Positions 22,334 through 32,543 of a stretch of DNA of 64,000 nucleotides are shown piece after piece (position 1 is the stretch's first letter; each line of letters starts with the position of its first letter). The notes beneath the pieces are model-generated. The model ran no database searches. It was not told where the DNA came from and worked only from the letters and a program-made list of their open reading frames with translations. The position numbers and the translations under genes were made by a program. Source of the stretch: Paraconiothyrium sp. Pb-2020. Its lineage: Eukaryota > Ascomycota > Dothideomycetes > Pleosporales > Didymosphaeriaceae. The stretch is from assembly GCA_022419385.1 (NCBI GenBank), contig JAJUBI010000008.1, forward strand, positions 1,922,001 through 1,986,000, read 5' to 3'.

Positions 22334-23704
22334 ATGTTCTCAGAACGCAAACGCTCGAAACCATTGACGCCGAAGCCGTTCAAAGATCTCACAATAAGCC
22401 GACTACCACCTTGGTCACTCACACCCAATATCGTACGAAAATTTGGCAAATTTTGTCCATCGCTAGATATTCCTCATTACTGGAACGGTTTAAGTGAAGA
22501 GAAGCAGCGGGACCTTGACAAACGAACAAGCAAGTTATTGAAGCGAGCTATACAAAATCAAGTATTCCACGCCTCGGAGTTCAACTGGGAAGCAGACGCA
22601 TGGCGCGATGTATTCGGTCTAATACGGGACGATGACACATTCCGAATGTATTAACCATTTCCTAACTCACCTTCTCTCAAATTTCATGCCCAGGAGACCT
22701 GACCTCTATTCCAGGGACAAGCGACCGTACGAATTCATTGAAAAGGGTGAAGACAAGACCTCATCGGTCAAAAGACGCATACCTGATGCTACTATGGGTC
22801 TCAGAACCTATAGCGCATCAGATCTTGAACATGGGTATACGTGTGACGTGGTTGATTGCAAAATTAATCACGACAGTATGCAGCCGAATGAAACTTTATT
22901 GGACTTCCGCATCAATGCTCAGATGTACGATCGAGAATGCGGATTGATAGTCGATGGAATTGGGGGTGAATCAAACCTCATATTCCCATTTGCTGTATAC
23001 GAAGCAAAAAAGAGCGTCTCAACTTGGGAACAAGCTGAGGATCAGATTTACCATGCATTTAGGTTTTACCTGGCCATGCTTGACGACCTAGCTCGACGTC
23101 CCACGAACGTCTCAGAATACCAGACTGAAGAGAGCGCGCGTTACCAAATGTTTGGCTTCATCTCTTGTGGGCCTTACTGGAAAGTTTATGTAGCATATAA
23201 CTTCTTAAACAGCTGTGTAAGTAGTAAATCTCACGCGATCCAAATCATATCTAACTGAATAACGATCAGCATGCTGAAACAATCTGGGAAGGCGATATAA
23301 AAGACTTTATTCGAGCGTATGAGCTCAATTGTATTGTGGATCAAATTCATCACTTCGCTGCTCATCAGCATCGTGAGTTCGTTGTTAAACATCTCGAACC
23401 ATGGCTCCAGCATGCCGAAAAGTTTCCCGACGTCCCAGCCGACCCGAAATGGTTAGAGATCAAAGAAGCATCGAAGCAGGCTAGAAACACTAGAGTTTCC
23501 AAAACCCGCTTGCAAAACAAACTTCTGGTACAGCACAACGCTCGCATTTCCCGATCACGAGCTTCTCCTGCCAATGGCATGACAATAGAAAGTTCGAGTA
23601 CGACCCGACTTCAGTCGCTGCGAAGTCGTGACCGTCGACTAAGTAAATCCGATAATTCGCAGCCAAAGCGGCCACGTGGGCGACCTAAGAAATGCGAAAA
23701 ATAA
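22334..23704 (+). CDS. PD-(D/E)XK-like protein with C-terminal AT-hook
   Basis: Three exons, 22334-22647, 22694-23216 and 23270-23704, with introns of 46 and 53 nt (branches CTAAC; donors GTATTA and GTAAGT), give 423 residues with all phases matching. The central region has a pattern of restriction-endonuclease-like folds: RRIPDATMGL, then about 60 residues on, LIFPFAVYEAKK (E-x-K). It is followed by a helix-rich part (EQAEDQIYHAFRFYLAMLDD) and FGFISCGPYWKVYVAYN. The extreme C-terminus is QPKRPRGRPKKCEK, a canonical AT-hook, which implies nuclear DNA binding. The family is known to me only as a fungal protein of unknown function; nuclease activity is an inference from the motif. It lies beside a dead HET gene and an NLR. 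Confidence 0.7.
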
Positions 23705-26434
23705 CAAGCCAGCGATTCAGCATAATCTAGTACTGCTTCTAACACACTGTGCTGTTCACGCTCGATCTTCGCTAGCATAGAAACCAATCATTTCCTGCAA
23801 TTTTGATGTTGCTTTTCTTCTTACTGTAAATTGACAATGATACGGATAAAGAAGCAGTACATTTGGTGTAAATAACTATAAGCAAGCAAGGATGTGAATT
23901 CTCACTGAATGATTAATATTTTAAATAAAGACTTGTTCTTGGCCCAACACGAATACGATTGTTGAAAGACTGGGCGGGCGATTTTACTGTAACACCCCAC
24001 TGTCGTAGAAATCCAATGCCCGTCATTTCTGGCGGCAACAACCTCCACATTCGTAGGGCATTATTATCTGGGCGATATTAATTAGACTAGGCAGGCAAAA
24101 GTACTGAACAGTACTAATCCTCTATAATCTAGTGTTATATATAGGATCCAACTATAATCCTGGTGCAGCAGGTGCCAATCCAGAAGTAGCGGAGGTGATC
24201 ATGGGCAGCTTGATAAACGCAGGATTGGATCTTTCGATAGCCTGCCTTCGCTCTACCTGTGCCCTCATTCAAGTCCTTGAATGCGACTTCTTAACTGTCT
24301 TCTCCCCACATGTGTTGAGAGGAAGGCATAGCGCGGTATACCGTCGCCAAAGAACTCTGTCAGGTTGAGCCGCCATTGCACCAATGAGTGACACCAAAGC
24401 TATGCATAGATGAATGTTGCCTGACAGCATGTGATTAAAGCGCCGAAAGAAGACACCTGGGGCCTGCTATGGGCCTTATTCTACTAAATCTATATCTCTC
24501 AGGCTTGCGATTGCAGTTGAAAAGATGAGGCGGCTTGATCTGGGGAAAGAGTGGAAGGGTTATAGATTTTCGTGTTGTCTTCTAATACCTTCCTTTGCAT
24601 ACGTGCAACTGTCGCCCTTCCGCTGACCTGAAGGTCTGAGCCAGATGGAGAACATGTGGTCTGGGGTTGTGAGGATCTTTGAAATCCCTAAAATCGAGGC
24701 ATGGGTGAACTGTTGGGGTTGATGTGAAAGGAGAAAGGCAAATTGATGTGGGAAGGAGGCCAAGAGGTACTCGGTCACCTTTGAAGTATCCAAACTGGAA
24801 ACAAACGGGAAAACGATGAAAAAACGTGTGGCGCAGTGGCGTGATGCAGTAGTCCAGACAACGGAATGAGAAGTACCATTTGGGGTAAAGATGGATGTCG
24901 GAAAATTCTGGAGTCACACTCTGGGTGCTCAGTGACAAGTATTTGATCGCCGCTCTCGCCTCAACAATTGGAAACGGATGCAAGAGGGATATTACCCAAA
25001 CTCCAGACGCTCAAAGTTGTTATTCGCTTATCTCCGTGTATTTGGGTTTAGATGAAGAAGAGGATCGAAGTCCGTGGTGTGCAGAGCCGGGGTAGTCGAA
25101 TCATCAAAGCGACTCATACTGTGCGAAGACTGGAGCGATGGGTTCAGGGCACGAAAAAACTCACTCGTGGTTCAGATCGATGGGGAAATTCTGAAATTGC
25201 CATAGAATATGTAGAATAATACTAATGGTGAGTTGTGGATGGCGTCCCGATACGTACGTTACCGCTCACAAAGAGAACGCGTGGACAAAAGAGGTCATTA
25301 GGAATGGCTACCTAATCTCTCAGAGAGTGCATGAACAGTGCCCGATTTCTGTTCCCTCTGTTCAAACAAGCGATCTTGAAACGTTACGGTTCTATGTTCT
25401 CATCGGTCTCCCTCACTGGTGCGTAGCCCAAACAACATCATTCCCATAAATCGTCAGAGTCACCTAAGGATTGCCTCTCCCTACTTAGCAAAACACCCTG
25501 CGTGGTGCGCCGGGACAAATGAGGGGTAACGACTACGCCGCCGGCTGCGACTGGCCAACATCCCACCTCTGTGTGACCTCAGAACACGCGCCTGACGTGC
25601 ACAGCGCCGCGGTCGACATTGCAGCCTTGCAAATCTGCCTCTCCGGTCAAGGTCTATACCAGCTCGTTGCATACGCGACAAGGACACTGAAAAGCTAACA
25701 CTGCCCAATGAGTCATTGTAACTGATAGCAGAGGGAACTTCTGATCTGTTTCCGACGGATTTACAGTTCGGGTGTCTCTAAGGGCATCGGACGATGGCTG
25801 GTAAGACAGCTCTAACATCTCTGCAACCTTGAGCTGCTCTTGAACTGAAAACGCTTTGGAAGATATTGTGAACACTGCAAATAGGCGCCTTTCCCAATGC
25901 ATACATGTGGCCCGCTCTTCACAGCCTGCGTTCCGGCCGATGGCGTTTGTTTATCGTGCACAGCTGCCCGAATTCATAGTGCCGTAGCTGAAATAGGAAT
26001 ATGTTGGGGCGACAACGCAAAGACTACCTGCAGCAAAGATCACGCATTGCATCGAGGCGCAGCTTTATGGATTAACATGCAGACATAGCGAATGTAAGTT
26101 GACGAGCCAACGAGCTGGACAGAAATCGGTCGTTTGGATTGTCTGAGCGCATAGCACTGAGACAGAAGCTCGAAGCTTCTACCGCCCCCAGAACTCAAGG
26201 CTTCCACCGGCCTTTTGATATAAAATCGGCAACCTTGCTGTTTGTCAATCAAGTACCCCCTCTTCATGTGCTGCTCGGTATTCACGAGAATGTCACATAA
26301 GATGAAAATTATCTTTCGTAAATCACCTCCAAAGGAGGGAGTACCACTCACCGGAACCTCACTCGAGACTGAGCCTACTGTTGGTACGCTGATACCGCAA
26401 GGATTTATTCACTTTACAGCACTGACATTATTAG
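23705..26434. other. Gene-poor stretch
   Basis: About 2.7 kb without a supported gene. At 23.99 kb a TGTAACACCCC motif resembles the start of some fungal LTRs, but I found no matching end. A minus-strand frame of 133 codons (24582-24983) has no motif. A methionine-start frame at 26302 could be an upstream exon of the dsRBD-like gene, but the splice phases I tried do not fit. Confidence 0.4.
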
Positions 26435-27312
26435 ATCTTGATCTGGCCTCAGATGCGCTTCTATCCTGCCAAGGTACATCTCCAGTCTCGTCTGGAAGCT
26501 GCCATAGTGCTGACACGTCGAGCGATAGACCCTGATCTTTGGTTTGGGAAATCAGTATTCTGGGGCATTGTGGCTGAAGTTGTCCGAAAGGACCATGCTG
26601 GACACGAAGCTATAACCTTACTCGTATGCTGTACCGGCCTCAGTCACCTATTGGTTCTGCTAACATAATTTAAGGACACACTGGAATCGGTCATGAATGT
26701 CTATGCTCCATATATTGCAAAATCTTATACAGGTACAGCCTCCACAGGCTTCACCACTATATTTGCTACATACATGAGCACTTTACCGATAACGAGTGGT
26801 CTAACTTTCGGATGCACTTGGTGAGTCACATCGCAGCCAGTTGCCGCAGGCTTCGGAATGAGAAAGTTCTAGAGTTACCTGCTACTCCGATTCAGTCACC
26901 TGGAATTTCTAGAGCCCTTACTTCAACGACAAAAGAGAATGACCGAGAGTCTTTATCGTCCTCTCGGTCTTCATTTGTGCCCCCAGATCACCAGCCACCC
27001 CTGAACAATACAGCCACAACAGAAGAATTTCAACAAATGCAAGTGCCATTGCAGCCACCAGCAGGTTCCACCTCAGTGACCAATGCCTCTGAGATGGCCC
27101 ACATCCATCTCTGTGCATTGAAAGAATATGCCGATGTTCATGAAGGCATATTGAGGCACCATAAGAGGCAATTGACCTCATCCCCTGTGTCATGGCATTG
27201 TACAACGACGTTTGGAGGCTTTTCTGGGGAGGGAGTAGGTCCTAGCTTTAAAGCAGCAAAGTATGCAGCATCGAAGCAGGTTTGTGATGCGATTGGTTTG
27301 CGGGTTCAATAG
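26435..27312 (+). CDS. Protein with C-terminal dsRNA-binding-like motif (5' end unresolved)
   Basis: An open exon (26435-26623, containing IWPQMRFYPAKVHLQSRLEA) is followed by a well-formed 51-nt intron (GTATGC...GCTAAC...TTTAAG, 26624-26674) and a segment beginning DTLESVMNVYAPYIAK. The frame then changes near 26.73 kb, by a missed intron or a frameshift, to EHFTDNEWSNFRMHLVSHIAASCRRL and runs to a stop at 27310-27312. The last ~70 residues (LCALKEYADVHEG...WHCTTTFGGFSGEGVGPSFKAAKYAASKQVCDAIGL) match the alpha-beta-beta-beta-alpha outline of a double-stranded RNA-binding motif, including the G-x-G-x-S-x-K-x-A-K-x-x-A-like end. The first exon and start codon are not resolved. It may be a real multi-exon gene or a decaying one. 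Confidence 0.45.
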
Positions 27313-27747
27313 ATTATGCCTCCTGTTCTGTTATTTACTCCTCTAATTAATTTTGGGGGCCTTTCTGTCAAAGGTGCAGTAAGAATCAATCACGAGTTTT
27401 TTCACTTTCCACCATTGGGATGTGACTAACGGCAGTATCATGTGATACCTGGACGTATCGACAGAGTCGAAGCGTAACACGAAAGCAGTTTCCGAGACCT
27501 AAAGAAAGAGTCCATTATTGCCCGGGACATTCACTACTGCAATTTTGAAAGGCTGCTAACCATGCATCTCCACACTCCTTGTGTATTTCTCACCTCCCTG
27601 TATCCTCCAATTCGACGCCTTGAATATTAACGTCCTATCTTCACTTCCTAACCGTAGTCCCATGACTGCGCCTCTTGATCCATGTCCCAACTAGCAGGCA
27701 GCCCAGCACAGTTTGCAATCTAGCTCTGCATCCTGGAGTGCAGGATC
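27313..27747. other. Convergent intergenic region
   Basis: Lies between the 3' ends of two convergent genes. No gene or repeat seen. Confidence 0.5.
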
Positions 27748-29466
27748 CTAGCGTAAAAAAGAATCCGCCCTCTTTGCATCAGCAGTGATAGACATAGTCC
27801 GCTTTCGGTTTCGTGGCCGGTTCAAAGTTTCCTCCACGACTGGAATAGACCCAAGTCCTCTGCGGATGTTTAGAATCTCCTCATGTGCCGCATGTATGTG
27901 AGCTTGCTGAAGTACCCAACCGTGTGTGAGAGGTTCCGGAGCAGTCCGTTCTCGCATGAGGACAATTTGGGGGACGATTATAGTGTCATCTTGTGCAGCG
28001 GCAGTTGCGCGAAGCGATGAATTGCGTTTTTTGTCCTCTACTGGTTGCGGGAGATCGACCATATACCAAGGATGAGCCGTCATCGGGGGACGTGCATCAG
28101 GATTTGGTTCGAGCTTCTGTTTACCACGTTGTATGCACTTCCACTGCTCTTGAAAACGGTTTAGGAGAACTTCAAGCGCATCTTGAAATGCCCTAACATC
28201 GTCGTCTGTAGCGAAGAGAACGTCTACGCGTACAACCTCCATTAAATCATCTATAACAGATTCAATCTTCTCCTGGTCAATTTCTTCTTGATCTTCGTGC
28301 GGTATGGAAAGAAGGATACCCCTGGTATACATTTCCTTCCTCGGATCGATAGTTGCTTGGTGGCGCAGCAACTGTTGCAGACCACTATTTGCGTCCAACA
28401 GATACGTGGGTTGGAAGAGGAACTCGACAACAAGGCGCGCAATAGCGCCAAGAACTACTGCTACCCGCATTTGTTTTGCAATACGGGTATTGTTTTTTGG
28501 GAGAGGAATACGATTCCTAAATGCCTCATTGTCATTCAGTTTCGTCCAGTCATCCTGTAGAAGTATGAGCCATGTAATACTCTGGTATGCGCAATTGACC
28601 CACCTCCAGCACACCCTTTGGTAAATCGCGCCCAAAGAAATCTACGATCAGTGCCACAACAGATTCCCACAAGGTCTCTAGCTGTTTTTTCCTGTACACA
28701 TATAAGTAAATGAACCAAAGCGCACACTGTGAGGGACTGACACTAGTGGTAGATCGAGCTCCGCGATTTTCACAGTCAATCTCTTGTATTCTTTGATCGT
28801 CTTCTCTGCCTTGGCAGCTTCCATTTGGAGCCCTCTATTCTCGCTTTCCTTCCTGTCCAATTTTTCTTTCAGAGAAATTACGTCGTTGTCCGATTCCTTC
28901 TGTTTCTTCCTCAAGCTGTCTGCTGCCTGCTGTAGAATATTCACCCTTCTGTCAAGGTCAGCGTTCACACGATCTTTCTGTTCGAGACTGTCCCTCTTTA
29001 TTCCAAGCTCCTTTTCAGTTTCAGCAATTCGTGCCTTGGACGTGTTCAACTTTTCCTGAAGCGATGCTATCTCTTCGCCTTTCTCTACCAAAGCGTTCTT
29101 CGACGTTTCCACTTCTCTGAGTAAGATCTCCTCTTTCTTACCCCAAACCTGGGACCTCTCTTCAAAGGTCCTAGTCAGACCACTAATGGTACTGTCTTTC
29201 ACCTTGAGCTCAGCTTCTTGCGAGGTAATGCGACTGATGAGGCTGTTGAGTTCGCTGAAGCCAACCTTTGTCGTGAATGTGGTCATAGCTTTCAAGAAGC
29301 CCTGCACCTCGGGGAAAGGGTCTGAGCTTGATTTGATGTTCTTGTTACCTGGACTGGTGCCATTGAGCCGGGGCATTGAGTCCGTAGCCATTGCGTCTTC
29401 CGTTGATCGTAATAGTCTTGGTACCAAAGTATCTGAAGGATGGGATCTATGTTCATAAGACGTCAA
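27748..29466 (-). CDS. Conserved fungal coiled-coil protein
   Basis: Three exons on the minus strand: 29466-28726, 28681-28604 and 28554-27748. The introns are 44 nt (GTGCGC...AACAG) and 49 nt (GTGGGT...CTACAG), and the product is about 541 residues. Residues ~60-245 form a long coiled coil (LISRITSQEAELKVKDSTIS ... KAEKTIKEYKRL). Exon 2 encodes LETLWESVVALIVDFFGRDL, and exon 3 the conserved block RIPLPKNNTRIAKQMRVAVVLGAIARLVVEFLFQPTYLL, followed by an acidic helical region. This layout, a coiled coil followed by the IPLP(R/K).N...AKQMR block, is a fungus-specific family of unknown function that I recognise from other ascomycetes. Translating without the two introns gives a false early stop. 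The start could also be the downstream Met near 29391. Confidence 0.75.
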
Positions 29467-30977
29467 GACACTTATCAGCTTTTAAGCATGCCCGGATGTT
29501 GTGGTATATCCAAGACTCTGCGAGGACGCCGTCGTCTTCCGAGGCCTGATCTGCTCTGCAATATGATGAAACATTTTCCGGAGTCATAGGCTGGAATCAT
29601 TTTCGTTTGCAGATGGTGTGGGTGAGTCAATGGCTCATTGGCTCTCGATAGCACCATGATAGGGCTCTATCTCTTCAATCATCTACCTTGCACGCGAATA
29701 AGACCTGTTCAGCATGCCGACGTACAAGGCTGTACTTCATGCAATACATCTTTGCCGGTGAAACCACAATGTTGGTACTCATGATCACACCATGCATACA
29801 GTAACGTCCCGTGTCTTTCACATCGGTGGCATTTTAGTGTTGACGTGATAGGTAGCGAGCAAGGCTGAATATGTAGAAGGCGCTCGGCATGCTGTTGTAT
29901 GACGGCAGCCTCGGACCGAGTATTTCTCGGAGCACGCATGCACTTTTAGGTATGATGCTTCCGGATATCTCACTTCAATAAATGGCTCCTGTATTAAAAA
30001 AACGTATTTTAAAGCAAGAAATGGTCTATTAGGCATACTCTGATTATTCCGATTTAGACTCCATACGTCCTGACTGATCGTGTTGAAAGGCGTTGACACG
30101 ATGTCCATGCTAATGATGAGCCAGGGCGTGTTCACCAGAAACAGCCGCTGCCTGAAATATGCAGTAGAGCTGTGGCTTGCAGACTCGATCACCATAACTC
30201 AACTCGAAAATCGGGCCAGTCCATATAGTCCTGATGCGCTACCGCTTGCGTTCTTGACTGTACTGGCATTGCTCAAAGTAATTCTTGCTGGTCATATTGA
30301 GGCACGGCGGCAACTGACACGTTGCATGCATGAACGGCTCGTGATGCAGGCGGAACGAGTGTACGCGCTTAGCGAGGGCGGGGACGCAGCGCGTTAGAGT
30401 GGTGGCTGGGAACGTGGCAGAGCATGAACGGTTCAATCGACAACCAAGCCGCGGAAATCGAAGCGGAGATAGACGCGCTTCAAATTTCAATATTAGCTGC
30501 ATGTGCGATCTCACCACCAATGAAATACGAGCATGGAACGCGCGGCACGGCCGTGGCGTGCCCAGCTGGCGATAAGGGTAGGTCTTCTTTCGGCATTTTG
30601 ATCACGTGCAGTTAGGCAACGTTCGTGGGAAAAGCTTTGGTGTTGACTTGTTGGTGTTCTGTTGAATTTTGAGTGGTGATGCCTATGATGGAACCATGGT
30701 ACGCGATGTAGCTATTGATAGCACTGAGCTGTGTAGTATAAGGGTAGATGGATTCTCATACTGTAGGCTTTTGTAACTGCTAGCTGCTAACTGGTGGCTA
30801 TGTAAAGCTACATCATGATATATAAAGTACGGTTTCATGTTATTCTTTGTTAACAAGTATATGATCTCGATTCTATGGACAGACGATTCCTGTTGTAAGT
30901 ATTTAATGTTTTGTTTCTGTTATAGCTTTGACTGGTTATATAACTAGTGATATTTGTATAATTTCTGTAGTAGGACC
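29467..30977. other. Intergenic, no gene recognised
   Basis: About 1.5 kb. Frames at 30080-30397 and 30424-30615 on the plus strand have no motif and no supported start. The last 400 bp are AT-rich. Confidence 0.4.
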
Positions 30978-31571
30978 CTAAAAAGTAGGATCGTCTCTAC
31001 TGATAGGAACCAAATCCCCCTTACCCTGTGATCACGTATGTTAGTACAGTCATGAGGCCAAAAGAGTGCTACCTACCTTGAAAACGTCCAATATATCCGC
31101 CTGCTCACTCAACATGAACCGGCTAGTCTGATTCCCCACATCAGCTAGCTTTCTCCACCTCTCCAAACACTCTTTCTGTCTCTTGTCTCCATGCGCCGCC
31201 TCCGCCTGCTTCCAATGGCCCTCGGAGAAAGAGATCAACGTCGTGATCTTCCGCCTGGGAATATCATACACAGCAGAGACTACCGTTCCCGTCTCTTCGA
31301 GCCAATTGATCTGCCACAGCTCGCCGGGACGGATGCATTGGTACGTTGCTCGTTGGTAGTTGATCCTGCCAGCCATGGGGCCGCCGTGGATGGCGTAGAC
31401 CACGCGGTCCTCTGAGAAACACCAGAGCTCGTAGCGCCATTTCTCCGGGTTGCCGTTCTGGTCTTGGGCGTCGTAGTCGTAGATGAGGTGTGTGTCTCTG
31501 ATGTCATTGTCGAAGGAGGGATGTAGTGGAGTGTTGGTGAGGAAGTCGGGGAGTATGTCACCTGGAGCCAT
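30978..31571 (-). CDS. Phenolic acid decarboxylase
   Basis: Exon 1 is 31571-31077; a 51-nt intron with donor GTAGGT, a perfect GTACTAACA branch and acceptor CACAG leads to a short exon 2 (31025-30978) encoding GKGDLVPISRDDPTF. The total is 180 residues. The protein carries the lipocalin-like phenolic acid decarboxylase core: HLIYDYDAQDQNGNPEKWRYELW, then VVYAIHGGPMAGRINYQRATYQCI, ELWQINWLEETGTVVSAVYD, and ITTLISFSEGHW. These enzymes convert ferulic and p-coumaric acids to 4-vinyl phenols without a cofactor. The Tyr, Arg and Glu positions (W-R-Y-E; W-L-E-E-T-G-T) are conserved. The start at MAPGDILPDF is preferred to an in-frame Met 15 codons upstream because it gives normal family length. It lies downstream of the Zn2Cys6 gene on the same strand. 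Confidence 0.85.
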
Positions 31572-32543
31572 TGTTATGATTATCGTATAATGATGAAGTC
31601 TATAGTATATTTCCATGTCTTAATGCACCCAGTGGCTGTTAAATACTTCTCGGGTACCTTCGGGGCACCTGAGGTGGCTGAATGACGTGTGGCAGGAGCC
31701 AATCAGAAAGTAGTCAAGCGCTGAAAACTTATGCCTCAATTGCTCAGCGATTTCATACTCACACGTGGTTTAAACTCTTCCGAGGTAGGGCGCCTCAAAG
31801 GTAACATGAGAGACTTCTTAGACGCGAGACTACCGGAAACGGCCGGAGAATATCGATGACGTAATGTCACACGATGTCACTAGACACATATCATGCGTGA
31901 ACACAAAAATCTCAGTGACTTCTCTTTGCACCGATATGCCGCTCCTAATAGACCCAAAGCCTATTATCTGCGAAAGTGCCACGAGCGTAAATTAACGCCA
32001 TGTGAGAAAGCCGGAGATAGCTCAGATGTCTTCATGGGGATCCTAGTATTACGATGCTGTCCCCGTCCAGCAAAAGGACGGTTGGAGACCATGTAGTGAA
32101 TAGATTTAGAAGAGGAACTGACCGAAGTGTTGACGTTCGTACTTGCGAGAAGAGGGGAGGCTTGGATGTGGCAAGGATATTACCACTAGCGCACACCAAC
32201 AAGCGCCAGTTACCGTCTCCCGAGTACAGATCTGCGGTCAAGCATATTATACGCTAATCGACCCAAGATATTGGGATTGATTCAACAACTACATCCCAAG
32301 GGTGCTAAATGGCAGTTGAATCAGACGGCGATTCAGTGAGGCGAGACACTGACCAGCTCGAAAGCAAAGCGGAGCGAAACTGACTAGCGACCGAGAATCT
32401 GGAACGAGGGTAGAGTATATATAGGGTTGTAGCTCTATGATCCCCCTGAAAAATAACCCTATATTTTCAAGCCGCTCTACTCTCGGGCAGCATTTCCAGG
32501 ACAAGTTGATGGAAGGTAAGTATGTACCCACGATCAAGTAGTA
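31572..32543. other. Intergenic, PAD promoter side
   Basis: About 970 bp between the decarboxylase start and the 3' end of the Zn2Cys6 gene. It contains CCGGAAACGGCCGG near 31833, i.e. closely spaced CGG triplets of the kind zinc-cluster factors bind. The tandem TCGYRCGA decamers found upstream of neighbouring genes are not present here. Confidence 0.45.

Noticed and set aside
23985..24180. LTR-like start (TGTAACACCCC) followed by a TATA-like stretch
   Set aside because: No matching CA end, no second copy, no target-site duplication and no clear primer-binding site could be seen, so a solo LTR is not supported.
24560..24983. Minus-strand frame of 133 codons
   Set aside because: No motif, odd residue composition (many His, Pro, Phe), no splice or start context.
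31893..32257. Plus-strand frames between PAD and the Zn2Cys6 gene
   Set aside because: Short, no motif, no start context; treated as chance.
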